A stretch of DNA of 64,000 nucleotides from Ecdyonurus torrentis (lineage: Eukaryota > Arthropoda > Insecta > Ephemeroptera > Heptageniidae): positions 23,279,526 to 23,343,525 of the forward strand of contig OX439133.1 of NCBI GenBank assembly GCA_949318235.1. Reading direction: 5' to 3'. Below are positions 25,801 through 55,104 of the stretch, piece by piece. A program made the translations under genes and the position numbers. Each line of letters starts with the position of its first letter. Within the stretch, counting starts at the first letter, position 1. A model generated the notes under the pieces. The model was not told the origin of the DNA and did not search any database. It was given only the letters and a program-made list of their open reading frames with translations.

Positions 25801-27880
25801 CTTGCAAGTCCCGATGTTTTTTAATATTAGTTTTATTAGCAAGGAAATTATGCAATATACATAAATACTATAAACTATAATAAACTATATTAGCTCAAAA
25901 AAAACCTGAACAGCAAATCTATACTTTAATCAAGGATCAATGTAGCAATACAGTTTGGGGGGGGGGGTAGAGCGACATCAGTAAAATTTAAAAAAACGCA
26001 AAAATAGTATACTCGAAAAAATAGTTTAAAATCATTCTCTAGTTTATTTTTTTTATCACTTTTTTTTCCACCCTTATTTAATGACATTGGAAAATAAGTG
26101 CAAATTATTAACTAAAACCTTAAGAAAAAAAATGCTCTATATATGTATATATTTTTTTAAATTTTTGAAATTCCAAACCTATGTTTTTAATTTTTTCATA
26201 TTACAGAGTAACCACAAATATTTTTTAGGTTTATAAACGATTAGCAAGTCGTTTATTAAAAATGACAAAAATAATACAGCTTAGTTTAATTTAAAAATTG
26301 AGCTCAATTAAGAATAAAAAAGTTTTATCCATAGGGCCTTATTTTTATCATAAATATAATGCAAAGGAAATTTTTGCATTAAATCGCAATTGAGACTGGC
26401 GTAATGAAAATAAATAAGGTTTTTCATTTCGTCACCTACAGAATTTTAAAAACCTTATAAAATAATAAGACCTTTAAACATAAATTGGTTCAAAAACAAT
26501 ACACATAAAATTATAAAAGCAAGAACATGAAACATTATATTTAATGGAGCCCATCGCGGCTTAGCGCACGGGGAAACCTAAAGAGCCCCCTAATTTAACT
26601 TTACGCTGATGAGGAAAAACACGTCTTTTCCAATTTTTGAGAAACTTCTCCACCGATTCCGGAGATGTTAGACATATTTTTGCACGTGTTTTTAGATATA
26701 TTAAATGTCAAAGAATTTGTTACCCAATAGCCTTTAATCTGTGGTCAATAAGATTAAAAACAAATAATTAAAAACGCAGAACTCCTCGAAAAGTTCACAT
26801 TTATTTTAAAGAGTTCGTTTCTTGCAAGTGTTTTATTATAGTTATTTTGCTAATTTTTCCTCAAAAAGTAGTTTGAGGGAGGGAGGCGCGTGGGTTAGAA
26901 GAAAGTAAAATAATTATAAAGTATTACTTTGTAGCGGTGTATTTTTATTTGTATCACTTTTATTAAGTTCAGGTTGCTGTACCTAAAAATGAAATTAAAA
27001 AAATTATATCTCAAAAACTATCGTCACAATTGAACAGAGCGTCAAAATGTGTTGGAAAATCTCCTTTGCTAATGAATCTATATTTGAACTCCGATTTTGA
27101 CCCACTTTGAATTTGTTATAGTTTTTTAAGAAAATACTAAAGATTAACTTTTAAAGAAAAATAACTTTCAGATTTTTTCAAGAACGCATTAGCCGAGAAA
27201 AATAAATTACAAATTGACCCATTTTAATTTTAATATACACAATCTTCAATAATTTTTTTCTTTGCAAAAATATCGTTAAAATTGTTTTAAATCTTAAATT
27301 CATTAAAAGACTAGATCTGCAGATTACGCTGGTATTTTGTTGAGAAGATGATCAATTTAATTTTGCACACGGTGAGCTTGAAATTTCGTATCTATACACG
27401 CTTAAGGTGTCTTATTTGCGGAAGATTTAATTTCAGCTTAAACCTTTTGGAGTTTAGAGAATTAATTTTCTTTGGTTCATTTAAGCTAAAAAATGTCATA
27501 ATTGAGTGTTACGACAAAAATGCTACCCTAAAGTAAGGCCTATAAATAATAAAATAAATTATGTATTATTATGTATAAAAGAAATGCGCAGTAGCTGCGA
27601 TTTTTTATTCCATTCTTTGGGAGAAAAAATTTCCTCTGTTTTTTTTGGGGTGGGGTTAACCGCCCCCCTCGCCTCCCCCTCCCCAGAATCCAATCTTGCC
27701 TATATAACTCATATAAGTATTTACAACCATAAAAGAATTCCATTATCGATGCCAAATTACCACCCAATACATTGCTAATATTATGCATGTTTTTGAGAAA
27801 TAAAGTAAAAAAAAATAATTATAATAATAAACTCTCTCTCTAAATAATATTCGGAAAAAAAAACATTTTATAAAATGTGT
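25801..27880. other. AT-rich intergenic sequence with one family J repeat
   Basis: The block at about 26548-26750 (CGCGGCTTAGCGCACGGGGA ... CACCGATTCCGGAGATGTTA) belongs to family J. Otherwise poly(A/T) and short ORFs without features of genes. Confidence 0.5.
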
Positions 27881-27887
27881 ATGTCAA

Positions 27888-28012
27888 TAGTGTTGCTCGT
27901 AAACCCTGTTTTCTTGCACCAAAAAATGAGCATTTCATTTGAATAACAAAGAATAACCAAAGGTGTTCGTCATTTTAGGAGCAGAGAACAGGGATTACAA
28001 ACAGCATTATTT
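27888..28012. mobile_element. Foldback repeat, family O copy
   Basis: GTTGCTCGTAAACCCTGTTT at the left pairs with AACAGGGATTACAAACAGC at the right. Same family as 12150-12305. Confidence 0.55.
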
Positions 28013-28459
28013 AGGTCTGCGTAATATAATTATTTTTCAAAGTCTTAAAATGTTAAAATAATTTTTGCAATATTTGTTAAAGCAAAAAAAAAACTATAAT
28101 AATGAAAGTATATAGATATTGTAAATTTTATATATTAAATATAAAACAGCAAAGTGTTTTTTCTACACTTGATTTTTAAACGAAACATTCTTTTCATAAT
28201 AATATGACAGCGGAAAAATAGTCTCTTTTTTCATCAAAATAGTCTTCAAAATTGAAAAATAGTCTAAAAATATTAAAATAGACGGAAAATAGGCTTTGAA
28301 ATTTATATAGCGCATTAGTGACTTTTTTTTATTAGTTTCACATGTCTGAAATTATCTGTTTTCTTAATGGTCTCTAAGAGAGTGCCTCAAAAAAAAAAAA
28401 AAAATGTGCTAGAGTCTTAAAAAAAACTACATCGGTCTAAAATTACATTGTCAGAATAA

Positions 28460-28573
<114 letters not shown>

Positions 28574-28575
28574 AA

Positions 28576-29110
28576 TTTAGTATGTAATAATTATAGCAAA
28601 TACGGAGCATTGTGATATTACATGACGTCGGTTTTTATGTGAATGAAATTACTCTTATTTAAATTTTAAATTATTTATTGTTTTGCAAAACATGATCTTG
28701 AAATATTAAAACATACTGTATAAGAACTTTATAGTCTTGTCTAGTTCTTTCATGTCTCCGGCAGGAACAGATCAAGTCCAAAAATTTGGAGGGCAGTTAT
28801 AGTCCTGGCAGTTCAAATTAGTAATAGCTCACGTCAAGTCAGAGGCATCTCGAGACATTTCACCAATCCACTTTATCTCATTTCTATTTATTTATTAAGT
28901 TATACGTTATTAAGTGTTAGGTTAATTCTATGCAAAAAAAAAAAAAAAAAAAAAAAAAATGGTGTCTAAATTTTTCAGAACCCCTGCAAGGTAGGTTTTT
29001 TGTTAAGCCAATATGTTGTGCAGGGTGCATAAACACTATTATTTGCAGGGGAACTAATTTTTTTATTCTTATTATTTATTTATTTATTCATTTACTTGTA
29101 CATTCATTTA
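28576..29110 (+). mobile_element. Dispersed repeat, family M copy 2
   Basis: Nearly identical in order and sequence to copy 1 at 21958-22470, including the internal poly(A) run and the 3' end GGGTGCATAAACACTATTAT with a TTTA/TTCA tail. Confidence 0.7.
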
Positions 29111-29297
29111 TTTATATTTATATCGTAAAGTATAACTAGCCTAAGTTTTTCACAATTTTTTAATATCATGTATAACAAACATAGTGATATATAGCATAAT
29201 TAATACTTCTTTTTTTATCCAGGGTATATAGGTGATTGGAATTAATTTTAAAATTATAACAAATAAAAAAACTACAACAAAATTGTACTTACAATAA

Positions 29298-29303
29298 TTT
29301 ATT
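29298..29303 (-). promoter_or_regulatory. Poly(A) signal of the EB-module gene
   Basis: AATAAA on the minus strand, about 66 bp after the stop codon at 29371-29369. Confidence 0.65.
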
Positions 29304-29368
29304 TACAATATAAAATACATTACTGAGCATTCTATAAACATATATTTATATACAAATTTCATGCTAAC

Positions 29369-44867
<15,499 letters not shown>

Positions 44868-44879
44868 TTCTTCAAGACT

Positions 44880-44960
44880 TGTGATAAATTATCTGATGTG
44901 CACACCTGTCTACGATATTTCTTATCACACACCTGTGTGTCTTATCAGTGTGATTAATAT
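44880..44960 (-). promoter_or_regulatory. Probable promoter of the EB gene with GATA-type motifs and E-boxes
   Basis: Within 90 bp upstream of the ATG are TTATCT (44888), CTTATCA (44920) and CTTATCA (44940), minus-strand GATA motifs. ACACCTGT occurs as two near-palindromic E-boxes (about 44904 and 44931). Factor binding is inference. Confidence 0.35.
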
Positions 44961-45053
44961 CATCAATCAGTGATTCAATGTGACCATCGAGTCATCTGCT
45001 TCTATCCATATCACGTAATGAACACCTGCGTATTACGTATGTTTTTTTTTTTT

Positions 45054-45236
45054 CGTTCGTTCGTTCGTTCGTTCGTTCGTTCGTTCGTTCGTTCGTTCGT
45101 TCGTTCGTTCGTTCGTTCGTTCGTTCGTTCGTTCGTTCGTTCGTTCGTTCGTTCGTTCGTTCGTTCGTTCGTTCGTTCGTTCGTTCGTTCGTTCGTTCGT
45201 TCGTTCGTTCGTTCTTTCGTTCGTTCGTTCGTTCCT
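45054..45236. repeat. (GTTC)n microsatellite, about 45 units
   Basis: TCGT/GTTC array with few changes near its right end. Produces artefactual Phe-Val-Arg-Ser and Thr-Asn-Glu-Arg frames. Confidence 0.98.
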
Positions 45237-45238
45237 TC

Positions 45239-45517
45239 TTCCATTCATTCATTCATTCATTCATTCATTCATTCATTCATTCATTCATTCATTCATTCAT
45301 TCATTCATTCATTCATTCATTCATTCATTCATTCATTCATTCATTCATTCATTCATTCATTCATTCATTCATTCATTCATTCATTCATTCATTCATTCAT
45401 TCATTCATTCATTCATTCATTCATTCATTCATTCATTCATTCATTCATTCATTCATTCATTCATTCATTCATTCATTCATTCATTCATTCATTCATTCAT
45501 TCATTCATTCATTCATT
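45239..45517. repeat. (ATTC)n microsatellite, about 70 units
   Basis: Follows the GTTC array within a few bases and is nearly perfect; one of the longest tetranucleotide tracts in the window. Confidence 0.98.
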
Positions 45518-45682
45518 TAAATGATTTGTGTAATTTAATTTGACAGTTTGTAGATATATAATTTAAAATAATCTTTCAACACATCGTATATAAGACAAAT
45601 TGTCGACTTTTTACAATCCCAAATTTTTTTTTCTCATTCACAGCATGATATATTACATATTGTTATAATAATTATGTTGATA

Positions 45683-46146
45683 TAGGGTGGTTTCATTCAT
45701 GTTGAAGTCAACGCCATAGGTGAGCGCTAAATAACATGGGCCAGTATTGGAAATAAACTCATTTTACAAGTTTAAAAATACTTCGCAATATTTTTGAGAG
45801 CATTGATACTGTTAATAGGTTAAATTAGTTTTTCAAGTAAGCCAGAAAAATAATTATAACCAAAAGGTTGCTAACTTTCCAAAGAAAATAGACAAAAACT
45901 ACATTGGTCCTATTGACTGATAAAGGAACAACTGTTTTGAGGCCGACTATAAGCAATTTCGCTCACATACGCTTCCGTTTGGACTTACTACCCATGCGCA
46001 GTAAGTCGAAACGGAAGCGGATGTGAGCGAAATTGCTTAAAGTCAGCTTCAAAACAGTTGTTCCTTTATCAGTCAAATAATGTTATTCATTGCTCAAGAA
46101 TAGCATTGAAAAGCATTCAGAATGACGTCATGCGCAGACACCCTAT
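45683..46146. mobile_element. MITE, family B copy interrupted by a family D element
   Basis: Family B from TATAGGGTGGTTTCATTCAT to about 45911, then D (45911-46078), then B again from AATGTTATTCATTGCTCAAG to GACACCCTATAA. Confidence 0.78.
45911..46078. mobile_element. MITE, family D copy nested in family B
   Basis: TTGACTGATAAAGGAACAAC and its inverse GTTGTTCCTTTATCAGTCAA bound a nearly perfect palindrome around ACCCATGCGCAGTAAG. Confidence 0.8.
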
Positions 46147-46149
46147 AAG

Positions 46150-46240
46150 TTGTGTATATTTGTGTCTTAATATGTTATGCACTTAAGTTTATTATGATTG
46201 TAAGGCGTAAGAATGAATAAACATATTTGAAGTATCCCTC
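46150..46240 (+). other. Possible LINE 3' end remnant
   Basis: ATGATTGTAAGGCGTAAGAA followed by TGAATAAACATATTTGAA resembles the terminal segments at 38.47-38.54 and 54.70-54.79 kb. Confidence 0.35.
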
Positions 46241-46559
46241 CCTCCTTCATTCACTCACTAATGAAATATATATTTGACATTTATTCAATATTTTCCCCTA
46301 ACATGTATGTCAGAGTAAAGAGAAAGAAAGCAGTGACATAATTTATTCAATATTGTAATAAACTAAAAGTTTATCTTGTTGTTTTCAGCACGAGACTCCC
46401 GATATATTGACTTGTAGCAGCCTGCACACTATAAACAAACATCTCGGGCTAAATTTTATATATTTTTGTTTTGAATTTTCTATAATAGTGAAATCAATAT
46501 TGTCACCCCTATGGTTTTGTTTGTTTTTAGTTTTTGTTGTGCAGTGTCATTTTTGTATC

Positions 46560-46745
46560 TGAGAACGCTTCGACATTCTGCTTTTTTTTTTTTTTTTTTT
46601 ATTATTTTTTTTTTTGCAATTCGTGAGAAAACTACTCCACCGATTCCAGAGTTATTAAAATGAGAAATACTAGATACACTTTTACGTTTTTTAAGAGTGT
46701 TTTTATATAATTTTTTTTTTTTTTAAACCGATAACCTCCATTTAA
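46560..46745. repeat. Dispersed repeat, family J copy
   Basis: CGTGAGAAAACTACTCCACC and GATTCCAGAGTTATTAAAA match other J copies. Confidence 0.5.
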
Positions 46746-46851
46746 ATACAGCACCATAGACTGATAAAGAAACAACTGTTTTGAGTCTGACTATAAGTGA
46801 TTTCTCTCAAATCCGCTAAAGCAAACTACATGAACCATTCTATATAAAAAA

Positions 46852-47105
46852 AAAAGTAGTGCATTACTTTAATTACGATTACTAACTTATTTAGAATAGC
46901 ACTTTTAAGTTATTATATGAGCCGCTAAAATAATGCATTTTAGCAAATTATTAACAATAGCTAAAGTAAGTTTTTTTAAAGCTATATTTTAAGTAAAAAT
47001 AGCTATTGTTAATAACTTGCTAAAATGCATTATTTTATCTACTTATAATAAATTAAAAGCGATTATCAATAAGTTAGGATTCTTAACTAAAGTAATGTAC
47101 TTTTT
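46852..47105. mobile_element. MITE, family E full palindrome
   Basis: Left arm TTACTTTAATTACGATTACT ... AATGCATTTTAGCAAATTAT; right arm ATAACTTGCTAAAATGCATT ... TTCTTAACTAAAGTAATG. About 250 bp, almost fully self-complementary. Confidence 0.72.
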
Positions 47106-47499
47106 TATTTTTTATTATTATTTTTTTTGTGTTACGGTTTCTCTTATAAGCAAGATAAACGAATTTTTTTGGATTTTTTTTTTAAATCGTTTGAAACTTC
47201 AAATTTACATGGTGTTGTAATGAAAAGAATATTTTCATTGTTGATCCGTTACTAAGATTTCTTTTTATGGGTCAATCTGAGGAGAATCGAGCGTTAATAA
47301 TTTTTTTTTTCTCACAAACTTGAGATACTAATTCAACTTGTTTACAACATCAATGCTCTCTAAAATATTGCATGGTATTTTTAAACTGGCAAAATATGTC
47401 AGTTATTCTATTATACCGGCCTATGTATTGAGTGATCCAACATTAACATCGATTTTAATTTGAATGCATGCATCCAAAAGATGTAAAATAAGACAATGG

Positions 47500-47660
47500 A
47501 GCATCGGTTTAGCGCGTCGCGAGAGCTAAGGGTCCCCTAATTTAACCTTACTCTTATTAGGAAAAACACATTTTGTGCGATTAATAAGAAAACTTCTTCA
47601 CCGATTTTCAAGTTATTAAAATGAGAAATGCATGATGATCTTTCAATCCAATTTGCGTCA
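47500..47660. repeat. Dispersed repeat, family J copy
   Basis: AGCATCGGTTTAGCGCGTCG then AGCTAAGGGTCCCCTAATTT and CTTCACCGATTTTCAAG. Confidence 0.6.
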
Positions 47661-48104
47661 AGAGATATTCAATATATGAATCTACTGATATTACATTTAA
47701 TAATTATATTTATAAATATTTTTATTATTTTAAATAAATTAAATATATATATTTTATTGTAAAAATAATATTTTTAAAAATTATAAGAGATAATACTAAA
47801 CTATTTATAACAAATAAAAATAATAGAAAAATAATGAATTTTTATATAATAAACAGTTACTTTGTAAAATATATAAAGATAACATAAATCTATTTAATAC
47901 AAAATAATAATAAATTAATAGATAACGTTATCAGTGATTTATTGAAATACACACCTGTGCTATACTGATTAGTGATCATCACGTGACTATGACGTTACAG
48001 CAGATGACGTGTATTTTAATTAATTAGTTTCTAGCACGAGAAATTGTTCAGAGTACAGAATAGGAGAAAATTTACTGATTTTGTTGCACATCATAGTATT
48101 TGAC
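47661..48104. other. AT-rich, with an E-box/GATA patch resembling the EB gene promoter
   Basis: 47926-48010 has TTATCAGTGAT, ACACACCTGTG, GATCATCACGTGAC and CAGATGACGTG, in a similar order to 44920-45010. No ORF follows. Unknown. Confidence 0.3.
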
Positions 48105-48252
<148 letters not shown>

Positions 48253-48284
48253 TCGGAAAAAAAGAGTTGAAGAGCTACTATTAT

Positions 48285-48352
48285 TATTTTTGGGTTAAAT
48301 TGAGAGGTTGTACGCCTGATTTCGCCCAATAAAAAGTCGTTAATTATTATTG
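48285..48352 (+). mobile_element. Short 3' end of the 9-12 kb type LINE
   Basis: TGGGTTAAATTGAGAGGTTG then CCTGATTTCGCCCAATAAAA and a TTATTATT tail. Confidence 0.65.
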
Positions 48353-48384
48353 CTGTTACAAAAATTATAATTAAAATCAAACAT

Positions 48385-48710
48385 CAAACATCATAGACCA
48401 GAGAAAAAAAATAAGCATTTATATCACAAAACACTTGATGGGACTTACATAAATAACTTTAGTTTGTCTCAAAACCCAACAGTAGCCCCGTAGCAGTGAT
48501 CAGAAATTTCGATTTATGCAACCTGCACAACATTTTTATAATAGTTTTTGCATTTTTCTAACGTCATAAACATGAATTTTTACGCAAATTTACAGTATCT
48601 CGTGGGGCTACATTAACATTCTCGCAAAAATTGTCATCAGTTTGGAAAATCCCATTTCATGTTTATTCATTAAAAAGCACGTGTTGTTTTATGTGGTCCA
48701 TGGCTTTTAG
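48385..48710 (-). mobile_element. MITE, family C copy
   Basis: CATAGACCAGAGAAAAAAAA at the left, GCATTTATATCACAAAACAC, TTTCTAACGTCATAAACATG, and TTTATGTGGTCCATGGC at the right: the inverted CATAGACCA ends of the family. Confidence 0.68.
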
Positions 48711-49327
48711 TAAAAAGCACAAGTCAAAAATTATTTAAAACGTTATCTTATGTTTCTAACAAATGTATAATTTCGTTTATTTATATGATCTGTTTATAAT
48801 TATTTTTTTCAATTTATGGATAATTAACTCGATGGGTTTTGCCTTTTAAATATCCTTTTTAGCACTATTATTTGTGACTTTGATTGTTATTCTATGATTG
48901 TAAAATCTTTCTTTCACAATAAATCCATATTACTATATATATTACTTCATCTACTTAGAATTGCAGCACTTACTTCTTATTCTCGTTGATAGTTTGAATA
49001 ACTTGTATCCAAACTCAATGGAAGCTCTGTAAATATTTTTTCAATTAATGAAAATTAAACGACAGCAGTAAAACATTTATAACAATAATAATTATAAAAA
49101 CTTAAAAAAAAATTATTAAAATATATATTTTAAAATTATAAAATGACAAAATTAATAATATTATATATAAAATTTTATTATTTTTAAATATAATATGTTT
49201 TATGAACTTATTTGTACTAAAAGATAAATGTTTTTAATAAGTAATTTACGTATAAAGTTAAACAAATTTTGAGAAAAGCATTTCAGTTTACAGCCTTATG
49301 CTAGAATAAATGGTAAAGTAACATTAA

Positions 49328-49452
49328 GGAGGTAGGGGAGCGTAGATGGCAGCACAGTAAAATTGTCATTAGAACAAGTCGGCCATATTGGAAAACAACT
49401 GATGTTTTCTTATTTAAAAATACCGTACTGCTATCTACGCTCCCCTACCTCG
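49328..49452. mobile_element. Small TTAA-flanked hairpin MITE
   Basis: GGAGGTAGGGGAGCGTAGAT at the left and ATCTACGCTCCCCTACCTCG at the right, with TTAA at 49324-49327 and 49453-49456. Confidence 0.72.
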
Positions 49453-49639
49453 TTAAAATACATTTTCTGTTGTTTTTTTTCTCTATATAATGTACAGTAT
49501 AATGAGTTTAGATTTTTTTTTTTCTTTTCGATATTTTAGTGCATTGAACGATGTATTTTTTTTATTATGACAAGAGAAGATAGAAATCTCATGTCAATAC
49601 TTTAAATTAAATATTTTGTCATAAGCCAATAGACCGGTT

Positions 49640-49945
49640 GCACTCATATTTAAGAGCCACCATTTTGTTGGTCAGAAATACATAGGCCAGCATAGGAAAA
49701 ACGTCATTTTAAAATTTTTTTAATAGCAGAAGAAGCTTCAAACCAATCAAACCTCAATCAAAGCCTTATTTCTAGCTTCTAATAAGCTCTAAGAATATAA
49801 GAAAACTTCTTTGAGTTGAAATAATATCTTTATTTATGTAAAAAATTAGGAGAAATGATGTTTCCCCTATGCTGGACAATGCATTAGGCACCACAAACAT
49901 GGCGACAAAGCGCAAGGATGTGCAAGGGGTCTATAGAAATGTAAA
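49640..49945. mobile_element. MITE related to family B, diverged
   Basis: GAAATACATAGGCCAGCATA near the left, then CTATGCTGGACAATGCATTA and AACATGGCGACAAAGCGCAA near the right. Ends uncertain. Confidence 0.4.
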
Positions 49946-51201
<1,256 letters not shown>

Positions 51202-51533
51202 CATACACACACATTCCAGGCCTTTTGCCATCTTACGCCGAAAGCCTATAAGTATTGTGTTTTACGCTGTACTCGTGCAAAAATCTTTATATTCGCTTTC
51301 TTTACATTATTTTAATATTTTATTAAGTTATACTAAAGATTTGTTCTATTCTAAACTTACTTTCTCTATTATATTATTTTAAATGTATTTAAAATGACCA
51401 TTATTTATAAAAATTGTAATAAAAATAACAAAATATAATTTTAACAACAAGTTAATGCAATAATTATTTATTATTACTTCATTTTTTAAATGCCATTCAT
51501 CGTCGTCATTTATCGAGCGATGCTTTGACCTTT

Positions 51534-51537
<4 letters not shown>

Positions 51538-51602
<65 letters not shown>
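51538..51602. repeat. (CT)n microsatellite
   Basis: About 32 units. The flanks 51200-52050 hold no gene. Confidence 0.97.
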
Positions 51603-51603
<1 letters not shown>

Positions 51604-52059
51604 TTACACACAATGAATTAATAATCATACAAAAGAGAGAGGAAAGAGAAAAGTAAATTTAACACCTCTATATATAAAAACTCAACGTTTTCCCAACAGA
51701 TTTCTTTCAATTTGAATTGAATTACAAATTGGAATTTATTTTTTCTTCTTGTCGTTTTTTTTTTATGTAATCTTTCAGTCTGGAATTAAATTTGTAATAA
51801 TTTAGAAATCTGTGTTTATTGAAGTGTTTTTTTAAAATTGCATCTCTTCTCTTTTCTTGTATTGAAGTTTAAACATTAATAAGATGTTTTTTATTGTATC
51901 TTTTCAGAAAGCTTTAGTTTGGTTTGAGGTTATATCGATTTGGTGCGCGGGAAAAAAATTACAATCTCCTTATTTCCTATCCATTAATATTAAAGAACCA
52001 CGTCTTCCAATTTTTTTTTTTTTTAATTTCATTAAAGCTACAAATATTTTAATGAGGAG

Positions 52060-52326
52060 TATGGTGTATTCATTCATGTTAAAGTCAACGCCATGTTAGA
52101 TATCTCAATACATGGGCCAGTATTGGAAAATGACTCATTTTGACAGTTTAATATTGTTGTTAATAGGTTGAATTGGTATCTCAAGTATGTGAGAAAAATA
52201 ATAAGAACAAAAAAGAATTAAACGATTTCCTAAAGAAAATAGACAAAACCGAAATTTGTCTTATGCTGCGCAATGTTATTCATTACTCCCGCATTAAATA
52301 TGACGTCATGCGGATACACCCTATAC
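52060..52326. mobile_element. MITE, family B copy
   Basis: TGGTGTATTCATTCATGTTA through CAATGTTATTCATTACTCCC to TGACGTCATGCGGATACACC and CTATA. Confidence 0.7.
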
Positions 52327-52329
52327 TAG

Positions 52330-52500
52330 ACACATGCTTACGAGTTTTAAGCTATTATATAATTATGCTGCACTTATGTTATTATAGCATAAATAATACT
52401 AAGTCAGAACACCATAAAAAACTATGCAGTATAGCATAAATTATGTTGTTTGGAACAAATTATGCTAGAAATGAGTAGGCAAAATTATTACATAATTAGT
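52330..52500. mobile_element. MITE, family L fragment
   Basis: TTATAGCATAAATAATACTA and GCAGTATAGCATAAATTATG, palindromic. Confidence 0.45.
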
Positions 52501-52971
52501 TCTGTTCTTGCATACGACATAAAAATAAATTTTACAACCTTTTTTTTTTTTTTTTTGTATACAGATTTAAATGTGTATAAATTTTTGACGGGTACTCACT
52601 TATTATCATTATTTTAATTTTAATTTCATAAGACTCCATGTTAATTTCTAAATTAATTATTTTCTCCCTTGTCTAATGGTCACGGGTTCTAAAGTTATTA
52701 TCATAGATACTGATATCTTTGACTTTTAAACGTCATTCATAGTAGAGGGGGTACTTTTAAACTTGAAAGATATACGAGGTCAATTATCAACAACCCTTAA
52801 ATACAATTTGACAGTACATATAGTTAGCACGCTCTGCAGAGCGTTCATAATAGTACATGTAGTACGTAGTGCATGTGCATGTAGTACATAATATATAGAC
52901 ACGCAACTTAACTACTATAAGTTAATAAGTATTGTTAAGGCAGACAGGACAGGGATATTTTACGTAAAGCT

Positions 52972-53140
52972 AATAAGCGGAATATACAGGAAGTGCCGGA
53001 AAAGGAAACCACGTGATGTTAAAAGTGGGAGGAGCTCAGACCTGGCTCAGACCTAGCTTGCTGCTACTGCGAAGTTTTCTCCCACTTTTACTGTCACGTG
53101 ATTTCCGCTTCCGGCTCTTCCTTTTCCTGTTTTTATAGGT
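52972..53140. mobile_element. Foldback element, family H
   Basis: ACAGGAAGTGCCGGAAAAGG ... CACGTGATGTTAAAAGTGGGAG pairs with CTCCCACTTTTACTGTCACGTG ... CCGGCTCTTCCTTTTCCTGT. The core is GGAGCTCAGACCTGGCTCAG. Confidence 0.6.
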
Positions 53141-53708
53141 TTATATACATAAAATGTCAGTGACTAATTTGGGGCCGACATTAGTCAAATGAGTGATCGT
53201 ATTTTCACAATAATTTCGTTTACGTAATAATTAATAATTTCCTTGGTTAACAACAAAAAATCACTCATTTTGTAATTTTAATAGTTATTAATTAATGTTA
53301 GGATGAAGAATTATATTATTTTATCATGTTAATTAGGTTTAATTATCTTTAATGAGTCAAATATGCACTCAAATAAAAAATGCACCGAACTTTACAAAAA
53401 ATAAGTGCAAAAGTAGTCAATATAAAAACAGCACATGTAAAATGTATATACTATGCATTTTTTTTCTAAGTTATTATGTAGCTATCTATATTATCAATAT
53501 TTTGAAATGAATTAAAAGTTACCATTTTGAACTAATATACTCGCCTCATCTTCTTTTCTCTATATAAAATATTTTCAACGCGCTCAAAGTTTTTTTTTTC
53601 TACTAATTTTTTACTTATACTTTTACTAAATTTTAAAAGCAGACAAGATTAAAAAGTATGTATCTATTGTGTTTAAAGCCATGCTAATGCTAATGCTATA
53701 TATTTATA

Positions 53709-53817
<109 letters not shown>

Positions 53818-53944
53818 TGTGTTGTTTAATATTGAATATTGTAAAATCAATGTCGTGTACAGAAGAAAAGAGATATAGGAGCTGAGTTGAACTTTCAACA
53901 ACAAATTAAAGCGACATTTTACGTCTAATTACCAAGAACTTTGC

Positions 53945-53947
<3 letters not shown>

Positions 53948-54012
<65 letters not shown>
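53948..54012. repeat. (CT)n microsatellite
   Basis: About 32 units. Confidence 0.97.
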
Positions 54013-54018
<6 letters not shown>

Positions 54019-54364
54019 ATCCTCTTACACCCCTCTTGTTCTTCAAAATATATTATTATTTTCATTTTGACAGGAAAATCTTAAATACATCAGAAAACAT
54101 TTTATCTTGAAGAAAGTTATTAAAAACTGAAGTAATGGTTGATAACAAAATCATATTTTTAATTAGTTCACCGAGAGCAAGCATGTTTACTGGCAAAATA
54201 TCACAAATGTTCAATGTACTTGCATGTAGTCAGCACAGCACAGTTTTGTATGTTTTTATTTAGTATGCGGTGAATTCTATACTGTCAATACCCATAAGCA
54301 TTAAATCTCTTAAGAATGATGTTTTTTTACTAGCACTGATTTCTCATAAAAGTTTCTGAGATAA

Positions 54365-54840
54365 CGAATAATAGCTCGTTCTATAAACTACACACAAATA
54401 TTGAGCCAGCTTCGAAAATGTTCCTTTGTTAAAAAAAAAGCTGCTCATGACGTCGTTACCTGTTTACTACGTTTATACATTATGGTTGATCAGTGTTATT
54501 TCTTCTTTTAGAACTTTGAACTTGATAAGAATGAAAGAAACTTCCCTAAAAAAGTTCCAGTCTCAATATGTGACTCACTTTTATCAGCTCAAAAAACGAG
54601 ATCAACCAATGAATGTGTCTTATTTTGTTGGTCAGCCAATCACTGTTATTTATGTTGTAAATACTTTGACAATCATTTCTATATTGTCATTTATGGCAAT
54701 AACCTAGACTAATGCATTGATTGTATTATGTATGTTGGATGAAAGAAATGAATAAAGAATTTTGAATTTGAATTTGTATTTGAATTTTGAATTTTGAATT
54801 GAGATTCACTTTACTTTACAGAACGAGCTATAATATTATT
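54365..54840. mobile_element. Repeat with inverted ends and (TTTGAA)n-like tail
   Basis: AATAGCTCGTTCTATAA near 54370 is inverted as CAGAACGAGCTATAAT near 54820. Near the right end TGAATAAAGAATTTTGAATT runs into irregular TTTGAA repeats, like a LINE 3' tail. The 93-codon ORF at 54426-54707 ends at the tail and has no recognisable motif. Confidence 0.4.
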
Positions 54841-54881
54841 TCAGTTAAAACTTAGTTTTTATTGATATTTATTTTATTTGA

Positions 54882-55033
<152 letters not shown>

Positions 55034-55037
55034 ACAT

Positions 55038-55038
<1 letters not shown>

Positions 55039-55098
<60 letters not shown>
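55039..55098. repeat. (CA)n microsatellite
   Basis: About 29 units; can form left-handed DNA. Confidence 0.97.

Positions 55099-55104
<6 letters not shown>

Noticed and set aside
44970..45524. 184-codon plus-strand ORF rich in Phe-Val-Arg-Ser and Ile-His-Ser-Phe
   Set aside because: Microsatellite translation only.
54426..54707. 93-codon ORF as a possible gene
   Set aside because: No motif, AT-rich composition, lies between inverted ends and a LINE-like tail.
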